From: Myxococcales bacterium
Lineage (GTDB): Bacteria > Myxococcota_A > Polyangia > Palsa-1104
Reading direction: 5' to 3'
NCBI GenBank assembly: GCA_003170275.1
Contig: PNAM01000106.1
Coordinates: 377,114 to 441,113 of the forward strand
DNA length: 64,000 nt
Both the position numbers and the translations under genes were made by a program. A model generated the notes under the pieces. It was not told the DNA's origin. It worked only from the letters and a program-made list of their open reading frames with translations, and did no database searches. This document shows, piece by piece, positions 17,633-25,899 of this stretch (the stretch's first letter is position 1; each line of letters starts with the position of its first letter).

Positions 17633-18928
17633 CTAGAAGCCGTGTAGCAGCGTGCCGGCCGTACCGACGGCGTACACGTTCGACGCGTTGGCCCACACGG
17701 TGAGCAGGCTGGCGGTGCTTCCGGTGATCTCCGGCGTCCACGTTCCGCCGATGTCGTGGACGATCGTCCCCGCGGCGCCCACGGCGTAGATCGTGCCGGT
17801 CGACGGGACCGCAAACACGCCCGACAGGACCTGGTTTACGCCGGTGTTCAGCGTCGACCAGGTGCCGTTGCCCGGCGAGGTGATGACGTTGCCCAGTTGG
17901 CTCGCGGCCAGGTACGGGCTGTTGCCGAGGCCGGTGGCCGCGGTGGTGGCCAACCCATTGCCGGTGAGCTGGATCGTCCAGGTGCCATTTCCCGTCGAGA
18001 AGATGATCCCGCCGGCGGATTGGGCGACGGACGCGTAGATCGCGGTGGCGGTGCTGTTGCCCCACAGGCCCGAGATGTCGTCGGAGATGCCGGTCGTTTG
18101 CGGCATCCACTGGCTGGACGCGCCCGTCGAGTGGACCATCACGCCGCTCTGACCGCCGATGAACACGTTGTTGTCCGCGTTGCCCCACACCGAGAGCAGC
18201 GCCGCCGTGGTTCCGCTGGTGAGCGGCTGCCAGGTGCCGCTGCCGTTGGAATACAAGATGGTGCCCGCCGCGCCGGCGATGTAGAGGAAGCCGCCGGGGC
18301 TGGCCCAGATGGCGCTCAGGTTGTTGGTGGTGCCGCTGGTCTGCGGCGTCCAGGTGCCGTTGCCGGTCGAGTGCAGGATCAGGCCGCCGTCGCCGACCAC
18401 GTAGACGTCGTTGTTGTAGCCGTACACGCCGTTGAGCGAGACCGCGGTGCCGCTGGTCTCGGTGTTCCACGCGAACACGTGCGCCAGGTCGGGCCCGGCC
18501 AGCAGGTCGGGCGCGGTGCCGGTCAGATCCACGCCGGCCAGGTCGAAGCCGCTGAGATCCGTGCCGCCGTCCACCAGAGCGCCGCCGAGCGTGATCGACA
18601 GATCTGCCCGACCGCCGGCGACCAGCGCCATCGAGCCCGAGCCGCTCCCGAGCGCACCCATCGACGGGTCGAAGCCATCCAGCTGAGCCGTGACCGTGCC
18701 GCTCACCTCGGGAGGAAAATCGACGCCGAACGTGACCGGCGTCGTCGAGCCGGGCGGAAGACTGACGTCGAAATCGCCCGGGCGCGCGTCGGTCACGACG
18801 TACGCATGAATGCGCGCGATCGGCGCGCCGGACGGAACCGAATCGACGCTGACCACCAGCAGCGAGCCCGGTCGCACCGAGCACGACGAGCACAGCGCCA
18901 AGAGCGCGAGCAGCGACGCGCGCGTCAA
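17633..18928 (-). CDS. Lipoprotein with seven propeller-like repeats
   Basis: This 431-residue lipoprotein has the lipobox ALCSSC. After an Ig-like N-terminal stretch comes a DL-rich linker (about 130-155, with DLSGFDLAGVDLTG). Seven repeats of about 40-45 residues follow, each built around W-x-P-x-x-[ST]-G and ending G-x-x-G-x-[IL], for example GTWTPQTSGTT. Seven such units suggest a seven-bladed beta-propeller of the YCF48/BNR kind, exposed on the cell surface or in the periplasm. The TTG start at 18928 overlaps the stop of the upstream TPR gene (TTGA), so translation is probably coupled. The frame stays open upstream only as a shadow. Confidence 0.8.
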   Translation of the reverse strand: MTRASLLALLALCSSCSVRPGSLLVVSVDSVPSGAPIARIHAYVVTDARPGDFDVSLPPGSTTPVTFGVDFPPEVSGTVTAQLDGFDPSMGALGSGSGSMALVAGGRADLSITLGGALVDGGTDLSGFDLAGVDLTGTAPDLLAGPDLAHVFAWNTETSGTAVSLNGVYGYNNDVYVVGDGGLILHSTGNGTWTPQTSGTTNNLSAIWASPGGFLYIAGAAGTILYSNGSGTWQPLTSGTTAALLSVWGNADNNVFIGGQSGVMVHSTGASSQWMPQTTGISDDISGLWGNSTATAIYASVAQSAGGIIFSTGNGTWTIQLTGNGLATTAATGLGNSPYLAASQLGNVITSPGNGTWSTLNTGVNQVLSGVFAVPSTGTIYAVGAAGTIVHDIGGTWTPEITGSTASLLTVWANASNVYAVGTAGTLLHGF

Positions 18929-19554
18929 AATTGTACCGTTCCGCCGGTGGTCGGCGCCGACGGGTAGCTCGCCGATGGTTGCGACAGGCCGATGCCGAGC
19001 CCGATGCCGACGCCGGCGGCGACCGCCACACCCACCACGGTCCACAACCACCACTTCTTGTACACCGGCGTGCGCGGGCGCTCGGCGCGCACGGCCGGCT
19101 CGGGCTCCGCGGAGATCAACGGTGTGGGCGTGGGCGTAGGCACCGGCGGCACGACCTCGGGCGGCATGGTCCCCGTCGGTGGCTGCTTGGCCATCCCTTC
19201 GCGCACCGCGTTCTCCATCTCCGCGATCAGCGCCTTCACCTGATCGCGCGTCTTCGGCGGCAGGTCGGTCTTCTCGCGCAGAAACGCCCGATACGACTTC
19301 TCGGCCGCGTCGTACTGGCCGAGCTGCCGCTGGCACTGCGCGATGTTGAACAGGAACGCCGCGTCGGGCTTGGCGAGGTACGCGCTCTTGAACTCGTCGA
19401 GCGCCTTGGCGTAGTCGGCGAGGTTGTAGTGCTTGGTGCCTTCCTGGTAGTGCGCCCTGGCCGATTGCACGGCGGACTGCGCCCACGCCGGGCCGGAAGG
19501 CGAAGCCAGCAGCACCAACAGGAGCAGCCGCGAGACGAACCGATGCGGTGGCAT
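18925..19554 (-). CDS. Secreted TPR protein with C-terminal membrane helix
   Basis: The protein has 209 residues. A signal peptide (RLLLLVLLASPSGPAWA) is followed by about three TPR units (residues of about 28-105, for example YNLADYAKALDEFKSAY), then a Pro/Thr linker and a C-terminal membrane helix (WWLWTVVGVAVAAGVGIGLG). Proteins of this layout are common in myxobacteria, but their role is unknown. It is translationally coupled to the propeller lipoprotein that follows. Confidence 0.8.
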   Translation of the reverse strand: MPPHRFVSRLLLLVLLASPSGPAWAQSAVQSARAHYQEGTKHYNLADYAKALDEFKSAYLAKPDAAFLFNIAQCQRQLGQYDAAEKSYRAFLREKTDLPPKTRDQVKALIAEMENAVREGMAKQPPTGTMPPEVVPPVPTPTPTPLISAEPEPAVRAERPRTPVYKKWWLWTVVGVAVAAGVGIGLGIGLSQPSASYPSAPTTGGTVQF

Positions 19555-19597
19555 GGTCGCGTCGATTGTACCACGCCAGCAGGCCCTCTCCTGCCGG

Positions 19598-20029
19598 TCA
19601 GTCGTGGCCGCCGTCGACCGGCGAGCACAGCGCGAGCTGATTGGTGGTGCAGCCGGTCGGGACGACGAAGGTCGAGGGGCCGGCGATGCACACGCTGCTC
19701 CCGCCGAAGTTGGCGCTCTCGGCGACCACCGCGACCAGCAGGCCGCCGGCGTCGTAGTAGTAGACCGTCGCGGTGTCGACGCCGGCGACGATCAGTTGTT
19801 GCAGGCCCTGGCAGGGCGCGCTGGACAGGAAGTCGTGATCACTCTGCGGGCTGCCGTCGCAGAAGGCGGGTCGGGCGGCTGCCAGGGTGGACGGGCACGT
19901 CTGGCCCACACAACCGGCGGCGAGCGATTTTTCGCAGCCTACCGTGGCGGCGAGATCGGGGTTGCCGTTGTTGGTGGTGTCGCCGCAACCGACGAGACAG
20001 AGGAGCGAGAGGCTGAAGAGGTAGCGCAT
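19598..20029 (-). CDS. Small Cys-rich lipoprotein, unknown function
   Basis: The protein has 143 residues with lipobox SLLCLVGC. The mature part starts GDTTNNGNPDLAAT and contains eight further cysteines, probably paired as disulfides. No family is recognised. It sits in a run of minus-strand secreted-protein genes. No strong ribosome site precedes the ATG. Confidence 0.65.
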   Translation of the reverse strand: MRYLFSLSLLCLVGCGDTTNNGNPDLAATVGCEKSLAAGCVGQTCPSTLAAARPAFCDGSPQSDHDFLSSAPCQGLQQLIVAGVDTATVYYYDAGGLLVAVVAESANFGGSSVCIAGPSTFVVPTGCTTNQLALCSPVDGGHD

Positions 20030-20148
20030 GTCGTGGTGCTAGAGCAATCGGTGCGCCAGCGCGCGGCCCCGGCGGCTCGCGGACTTCGCCGTGGGCGGCG
20101 TCTGATTTCCGAGCCGACCGGGGCACGCGTGCCGCGGTTGGAGACGCG

Positions 20149-21558
20149 TTACTGCGGCGTGCGCGCCGAGGGCTGTAGCATGATGTCGGTGAGCAACGCG
20201 CCGTTGCCGTCGACGCGGGTGTAGCGAATGCGGTAGCCGACCACGTTGCGCTGCCCGTTCACCAGCTCGTACAGGCGCAGCGTGACGTTGCTGTCGAGGT
20301 GCACGGTGTCGGCGAGCTGTCCCTCGGGCACGCCGGGGAGCGAGCCGAGCGTGGACGAGGCGGCTACGCTCGAGCTGATCGGCGCGGTCGAGACGCCGCC
20401 GAACAAGCCGAGCGAATGGAAGATGATGTACTTCGCCGGCCAACGATCCGCGACGTACGCCGGATCGATGCGCTCGACGTGGGTCACGCGGTTGTCGTCG
20501 TGGAACGCTACCACCGACACGCCGGCCGAATCCTTCTCGCTGACGTCGAACGAGTGGTTCGGAGACACCGGCGGGTTGTTGTTGTTGAGCTTGGTGGTGG
20601 TGGTGCTGTCGAGGAGCAGCGGGCTGCGCGTGGACAGGGTGCGCAGCGGCAGGTGGATCACCTGCACGGGCGGCACGTAGGTGCTCGCGTTGACCACCAG
20701 GCGCGAGCTGGCGAGCCACGGCGAGTCGCCCCAGGCGCCGTTCCACAGCGCCGGCCGCGCGCCGGCCGCCGGCATCCGGCCGAGCGGCGTCGGATCGTTG
20801 GCGAAGTCGACCAGCGAGCCGGAGTGCGTGATGGTCAGGTACACGTCGGTGTCGGGCCCGCCGCATCCGCCGGGCGAGGCGACGTTGTTGTATTTCTTGG
20901 TCAGCACCAGCGTGCCCCCGGCGGCGGTGGTCTTCTGCAACAGGTCGGCGGCGCTGAACGACAGCTTGTCGGTGAGCACCAGGCCGTCGCAATCGACCGG
21001 CCCGCTCGAGCCGCCGAAGATGAAGTCGATGATGTCGGCGGCGACGTCGACGACGGTCTGGACGACCGTGGCAACCGCGATCGCGTCGGGCTCGCCGATG
21101 GAGTCGACCAGGTCGGCGCCGGCGTCGACGATGTCCTTGATCTTGCCCGCGACGTCGACAAAGTCGCGCTGCGCCTTGTTCGGGTCGGCCCGGTCCGCGA
21201 GCTGATCGATGAACCAGTATTCGACGTCGAGGTTGTCGGTCGAGTGCATGGTGACTTCGCTGGAGAACTCCTGCGCGAGCTGCGGCCGCAGGTTGGCGTC
21301 GCCGAGGCCGAGCCAGTCGCCGCCGAGCACATTGGGCAGGTTGGTCTCGTCGACCGGCCAGTCCTGGTGGCGCACTGAATTGACGGTGTCGAACAGGCTG
21401 ACTTCGAAGTGGACCGAGTCGTTGTCGGCCGTGCCGCGCGTGGTGTTGATCTTGGCCTTGTGGAGCTGCACCAGATAGATCTCTTGCCGGTCATCGGCGT
21501 GGGCTACCGACGAAAGTCCGAGCATCGCCAGCATGAGGGGGAGCGTGAGTCTGCGCAT
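20149..21558 (-). CDS. Secreted protein, unknown function
   Basis: The protein has 469 residues with a signal peptide (LPLMLAMLGLSSVAHA). The mature part is rich in Asp, Val and Thr, looks mostly beta-structured, and has a central hydrophobic helix-like stretch (AIAVATVVQTVVDVAADIIDFIF). The segment DSTTTTKLNNNNPPVSPNHS may be a linker. There are no catalytic motifs I recognise. The ATG follows CAGGAGA. It may belong to the series of envelope genes downstream of the anti-sigma/CHAT gene. Confidence 0.75.
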   Translation of the reverse strand: MRRLTLPLMLAMLGLSSVAHADDRQEIYLVQLHKAKINTTRGTADNDSVHFEVSLFDTVNSVRHQDWPVDETNLPNVLGGDWLGLGDANLRPQLAQEFSSEVTMHSTDNLDVEYWFIDQLADRADPNKAQRDFVDVAGKIKDIVDAGADLVDSIGEPDAIAVATVVQTVVDVAADIIDFIFGGSSGPVDCDGLVLTDKLSFSAADLLQKTTAAGGTLVLTKKYNNVASPGGCGGPDTDVYLTITHSGSLVDFANDPTPLGRMPAAGARPALWNGAWGDSPWLASSRLVVNASTYVPPVQVIHLPLRTLSTRSPLLLDSTTTTKLNNNNPPVSPNHSFDVSEKDSAGVSVVAFHDDNRVTHVERIDPAYVADRWPAKYIIFHSLGLFGGVSTAPISSSVAASSTLGSLPGVPEGQLADTVHLDSNVTLRLYELVNGQRNVVGYRIRYTRVDGNGALLTDIMLQPSARTPQ

Positions 21559-21667
21559 GTTCCGTTCTCCTGTTTGGGGGTCCGCCAGGAGAACGGGGCG
21601 CGCGAGAAATCTTCTCGAAGATTCGTGCTGTAGCCTGGGAAGCTACAAGAGCCGGCTAGCGGCGACG

Positions 21668-22255
21668 CTACTGCCGGGTGTGGATGTGGCTGGAACCGCC
21701 GCGCACCACGCCGCCGCCGCCGCCACTCGCCTGCACGGACGAGACGGGAGCGGGAAGCGGAGTGGTCAGCGAGGCATAGCGATCGAGGGCGTCCCCGATG
21801 ACGATCGAGCTCCAGCACTGCGCGTCCTTGGGCTTGATGGGCTTCTTCGGAAGAGGGGCGGGTGCCTGGCCAGCCCCGCCTGCGATCTGCGGCGGCGGGT
21901 CGTGCAGCACGTCGGCGAAGCGTTGGATCGTGTCGACGTCGTCCACGTCACCGACGGCCCAGAACGCGACGGTGGGGTTGCTCTCGTCGGCGAAATCGAC
22001 GCCATAGATGTCGAGCAGATCCGAGCCGTCGATGGTGTAGGTGACGATGACGATCGGGTGCGGATAGATCCACATCGGCGTCTGCTGGTCCCAGGTCGAC
22101 AGATCCGTGGCCCAGCGCTGCATGACGCGGCCGCAGTCGTCCACGTAGTAGGTTCCCATCGAAACCGCTTCTTCGGTACCGTCGTTCGCGGGGAGCTGGC
22201 CGCAGCCGGCGGCGACGAGGGTCATCCCGAGAGACAGGGTCACGAGCTTGTTCAT
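21668..22255 (-). CDS. Lipoprotein, unknown function
   Basis: The protein has 195 residues with lipobox LVAAGC. The mature part (from GQLPANDGTEEAVSM) has a compact central region with IVIVTYTIDGSDLLDIYGVDF and ends in a Gly-rich tail (ASGGGGGVVRGGSSH). No family is recognised. The ATG at 22255 is chosen because GGAGG lies six bases upstream. It begins 52 bases after the anti-sigma/CHAT gene on the same strand and may be its operon partner. Confidence 0.7.
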   Translation of the reverse strand: MNKLVTLSLGMTLVAAGCGQLPANDGTEEAVSMGTYYVDDCGRVMQRWATDLSTWDQQTPMWIYPHPIVIVTYTIDGSDLLDIYGVDFADESNPTVAFWAVGDVDDVDTIQRFADVLHDPPPQIAGGAGQAPAPLPKKPIKPKDAQCWSSIVIGDALDRYASLTTPLPAPVSSVQASGGGGGVVRGGSSHIHTRQ

Positions 22256-22307
22256 TGGTGCCTCCAAACTGCCGCCGCATCAAGGCAAGTCCCGGGCCAC
22301 CCGTGAG

Positions 22308-25223
22308 TTAGTCGAAGAGCACGACGCTTGCGACCCAGCTCACACCCTTTGCAAGCCAAGACGCGCGCTCGTCCCGCAGCGCGGTCGCCGGGGACGACCC
22401 GCCGCGAATTCGGGTCAGCACGCCGTCGAAGAACGCGGCCGCGCCGGCGTCTGGCAACTGCTCGGGCGACGCGAACACCGCGCGCGCGCCGGCCTCGATC
22501 AGCGCCGCCGGCAGGCTCCAAGCGTGGTGATAGAAGGGCGCGACCTCGGCTGCGTGACACGCCGCGAGCACCACCACCGGATGGCCGGCGAGCCGGTGCC
22601 GGCGAATCTGACCGGCGGTTAGCGTGAAGTCGCCGTCGCGATCGGGCGCCAGCGCGATCAGGGAGGCGTCGGAGATCGCGAGATCGACCCAGCCGTGCGC
22701 GTGGATCTCGACCTCGGTGGCGCTCTCCATCTCGGCGAGCACGCGCGCGGGGGTCGCGTCCGTACCGGTGAGCGTGGTCACTCCGGGACCTTCGACGAGG
22801 CGTGGCCGCAGCCGCTGGAGGCCGAGCCGCTCGGGCACCGCCACGTCCGCGACCACCAGCCGGCGCGGCGTCGAGCCCGGCGCGGGGGAGGGCGGGCCGC
22901 CGATGCGATAGCCCCAGGCGATGGTATCGGACAACAGGTGCGCGAGGCCGTTCAGCGGCGGCTGCGCGAACACCACCACGTCGGCGCACGCGACCAGGGC
23001 GGCGCGCACGTTGGCGGGAACGAGCGTCGCGGTCTCGAGCGCGTCCGACTTGCGCGCGCCGTCGAACGCGCCCACCACCTCGCCGCTCGAGCCGCGCGAG
23101 ACGGCGATCGATCGCTGGTCGTCCACCGCGATGGCGAGCGCGCAGCGCGCCGGCGCCCGGGTCTTGCCGGCCAGCCAGTCGAGCGCCGCGCCTTCGTGAT
23201 GCGCGCGCGCCGCTTCGACCGCGAGCGTGAGCCGGGCGTACGCGGCGGCGCGCTGCGCATCCACGTCGTCGCGTCGCGCCTCGGCGCTGGCCAGCACGGC
23301 CGGCAGCGTCTTCAGCGCGGCTTCCGGATCCTGCACCGCCGAAAGCCGCGCGGCGAGCACCTCCGCATACAGGCGATCTCCCGGCGAGAGCGCCGCCCCG
23401 GCCTTCTTCAGCTCGGCGGGAAGCTGCGCGACCTCGTCGGGCCGCGTGAGCCCGGCGCGTGCGAGAAAGGCCAGGAGGTCGGCGCGCTGCAGCGTCACCG
23501 GCTGGTCGCAGCGCGGCGCGCGATCGAGCGCCGCACGCGCGCCGGGCGCATCGAGCGCGACCATGCGCGCCATCGCGGTCATCTCGTGCACCGAGCGCTG
23601 CGCTTCGCACGAGGGATCGCGCAGGCGGCCCTCGGCGAGGTACCCGTTCATCATCGATTGGTCGTTGCGCATGCGCGCCACGTCGGCGAGCAGGAACAGG
23701 AAGTCGGACGCCTTGTAGAGCGCGACCCGCTCGGCCAGCCGCCAACCTTCGCCGCCGACGGCGCGCGCCTCGGCGATGCGGTGCAGGCCGCGCTGCAGCG
23801 AGGCCAGGTCGTAGGCCAGGAACACGCAGCGATAGTCGGCGTGGCCCTGCTTGCAGTCGGCGAGCGCGCGGGTCAGCCGCGTCTCGGCGTCCACCGGCCG
23901 GCCGGCGTTCGCCTCGCGCTCGGCCGCGAGCCCGGCGGCGATGGCGTCGAACCACGGATCGTGCGCCTGCGCGACCAACCGTCGCACCTCGTCGAGGCGC
24001 GCGTCGGCGGCGCCGGTCGCGAGGATGGCGCCGAGGTAGAAGTCGTCGTCGCCCGTCCGTTTGGCGCGATCGAGGAAGGCGCGCAGCGCGGCGCCGTCGA
24101 GCGTGGCGCGCTGCGCGATCAGATCCGCGTAGCGCGCGGTCAGCTCGGCAGGCACGGTCGCGCGGCCCGCGAGCGCACGGGCGACGCGGCCGGCGAGCAG
24201 GTGGTCCCCGGCGTCGCGATCGAGCGCCCCGGCGATCGGCGCCAGCGCGGAGATCCGCTCGCGGGTGCGGGCCAGGCGCAGCGCATGATAGAAGTAGTGG
24301 CGCGTGAAGCTCGGATACGCGCGCAGGACCTCGTCGGGCAGCGGCGCGTTCGCCGTCGACCACGCGACCACGCTCTTGTCGGCGTGGTCCCACGCGCCGG
24401 CGCGCTGCTGCTCGGCGGCGCGCAACCCGGCCGCGCGGGTGCGCGCCTCGTCGCTCCAGCCCGCTTCGCCGAGCGCAGCGACTGCGTCGAGCTGCTCGGC
24501 AGCGGCCAGCGGCAGCCCGAGATCGCGCAGCACGATCGCGCGGTTCCAGGTCGCTTGCGGATGGCGCGGCGCCGCCCCCAGCACTGCATCGAGCTGCGCC
24601 AGCGCGGCTTCACGTTTGCCTTCGAGCAACGCGGCGAGCGCGCGATCGGCGTCGACGTCCGGCGATCGCGCCGCCTTCTTTAGTCGCTCCGCGGCGCGTC
24701 TCGGATCGCCCGACAACAGATAGCCCGCGCCCACGCCGTGCAGATCGCCGCGCCGCTCGAGCGCCGCCATGCGTTCGAGCGCCACCGGCTCGCCCGCGCC
24801 GCCCGCCGCGCGCGTGGTGCCGTACGGCCGCCAGCGATCGGCGGGCCCGTACGCGATGCGCAGCTCGATCGGCCGCTCGGCGGCCATCGCCAGCAGCTCC
24901 GGCCCGGGATCGCGCTTGAAGTACAACGCGATCGCCGCCGCCGCGGCGAGCCCCGCTCCGATCGTCGAGAACAAGATCCGCCGCCGCCGCCGCGCCGCCA
25001 GCGAGATCACCTGCGCTGACGCCGAGGCGGGCTGCTCCGGTGCTGCCGCTGCCGGCCGCTTGCCGCGCACGTGCGCCTGCTCCACCGTCGCCAGCACCAT
25101 CAGCTCGCGCACCTCGGCGGTGCACGCTTCGCAGGTGCGCAGGTGCTCGCGGAACGCCGCCGCCTCCTCTGCGGACAGCTGCCCGTCGACGAACGCGCCC
25201 ACCTTCTCGCACTCCGGGCTCAT
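22308..25223 (-). CDS. Zinc anti-sigma factor - TM - TPR - CHAT protease fusion
   Basis: The protein has 971 residues. It begins with a zinc-binding anti-sigma domain: Cys5, then H27-x3-C31-x2-C34 in EHLRTCEACT. A membrane helix follows at 83-102, preceded by RRRRR, so the N-terminus faces the cytoplasm and the rest the periplasm. Residues of about 130-700 are helical TPR-like repeats. The C-terminal CHAT domain (about 750-971) keeps both caspase-like residues, His843 in EIHAHGW and Cys889 in VVLAACHAAE. The ATG at 25223 follows AAGGAGG and overlaps the sigma-factor stop (ATGA). The predicted job is to hold the sigma factor and release it when the protease is triggered. This is inferred from the domains. 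Confidence 0.85.
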   Translation of the reverse strand: MSPECEKVGAFVDGQLSAEEAAAFREHLRTCEACTAEVRELMVLATVEQAHVRGKRPAAAAPEQPASASAQVISLAARRRRRILFSTIGAGLAAAAAIALYFKRDPGPELLAMAAERPIELRIAYGPADRWRPYGTTRAAGGAGEPVALERMAALERRGDLHGVGAGYLLSGDPRRAAERLKKAARSPDVDADRALAALLEGKREAALAQLDAVLGAAPRHPQATWNRAIVLRDLGLPLAAAEQLDAVAALGEAGWSDEARTRAAGLRAAEQQRAGAWDHADKSVVAWSTANAPLPDEVLRAYPSFTRHYFYHALRLARTRERISALAPIAGALDRDAGDHLLAGRVARALAGRATVPAELTARYADLIAQRATLDGAALRAFLDRAKRTGDDDFYLGAILATGAADARLDEVRRLVAQAHDPWFDAIAAGLAAEREANAGRPVDAETRLTRALADCKQGHADYRCVFLAYDLASLQRGLHRIAEARAVGGEGWRLAERVALYKASDFLFLLADVARMRNDQSMMNGYLAEGRLRDPSCEAQRSVHEMTAMARMVALDAPGARAALDRAPRCDQPVTLQRADLLAFLARAGLTRPDEVAQLPAELKKAGAALSPGDRLYAEVLAARLSAVQDPEAALKTLPAVLASAEARRDDVDAQRAAAYARLTLAVEAARAHHEGAALDWLAGKTRAPARCALAIAVDDQRSIAVSRGSSGEVVGAFDGARKSDALETATLVPANVRAALVACADVVVFAQPPLNGLAHLLSDTIAWGYRIGGPPSPAPGSTPRRLVVADVAVPERLGLQRLRPRLVEGPGVTTLTGTDATPARVLAEMESATEVEIHAHGWVDLAISDASLIALAPDRDGDFTLTAGQIRRHRLAGHPVVVLAACHAAEVAPFYHHAWSLPAALIEAGARAVFASPEQLPDAGAAAFFDGVLTRIRGGSSPATALRDERASWLAKGVSWVASVVLFD

Positions 25224-25783
25224 CGGCCGTCCTCCTTGCGGTGGCTCGAGAGACACTCGCGCAGCTTCTTTCTCGCCCGCAACAGGCGCGTTCCCACCGT
25301 GTTCATCGGCAGCTCCAGCCGCGTGGCGATCTGCTGGTACGACAGCCCGTCGGCGGCGAACAGCTCGTACACCTGGCGCAGCTCGGGCTCGAGCCGCCCG
25401 ACGCAGCCCCAGATCTCGTCGTGCCCGACGTCCGCCCACGCCGGCGGCGGCTCGAGCTCGGGGCCGGCCAGCGTGAGCGCGTGATCGTCGAGCGGGTCAT
25501 GCGTCGGCCGCGCCGCCTTCGAGCGCCACTTGTCGACGAACAGGTGGTGCAGGATCGTGCACAGCCAGGCGCGCGCGTTGGTGTCCGGCCGCAGCCGCTC
25601 GAGTCGCCGCAGCGCGCGCTCGAACGTGTCCTGCACCAGGTCGGACGCCTCCGCGGGATCTCCGGATAAGGTCAGCGCGAACGCATACAGCGCATCGCGG
25701 TGATCGTGCGCGAGCTGGGAGGCCAGATCCGGAAGCGGCAAGGTGGGCCATCCCAGCACGCGATGCGGGCGCAGATCAAGCAA
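25220..25783 (-). CDS. ECF-type RNA polymerase sigma factor
   Basis: The protein has 187 residues. Region 2 is visible at about 25-95 (DALYAFALTLSGDPAEASDLVQDTFERAL, then NARAWLCTILHHLFVDKWR). Region 4 is at about 125-180, with LEPELRQVYELFAADGLSYQQIATRL and MNTVGTRLLRARKKLRE. It directs RNA polymerase to a stress or envelope regulon. The start is uncertain: the frame opens at a TTG (25783) without a good ribosome site, and a GTG lies at 25759. Its stop overlaps the start of the anti-sigma/CHAT gene, so the pair is made together. Confidence 0.9.
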   Translation of the reverse strand: MLDLRPHRVLGWPTLPLPDLASQLAHDHRDALYAFALTLSGDPAEASDLVQDTFERALRRLERLRPDTNARAWLCTILHHLFVDKWRSKAARPTHDPLDDHALTLAGPELEPPPAWADVGHDEIWGCVGRLEPELRQVYELFAADGLSYQQIATRLELPMNTVGTRLLRARKKLRECLSSHRKEDGR

Positions 25784-25899
25784 GGAAGCTCACGGTGGTC
25801 CCTCCCTACTGGTGAACGAAGCGGCGGGGTTTTCTTCGCGAAAAGAAGTTTCGCGAGAAGAAACGCCGGTCCGACCGTTGACCCCGCAGGAGGACTCCC

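Noticed and set aside
18240..18480. Tandem DNA repeat in the propeller lipoprotein gene
   Set aside because: The repeats are at the protein level only; the DNA units are diverged and fit a propeller gene.
22308..25783. The CHAT/sigma pair as part of a type III-E CRISPR locus
   Set aside because: No repeats, cas genes or separate Csx30-like gene are in the window; only the parts resemble Craspase.
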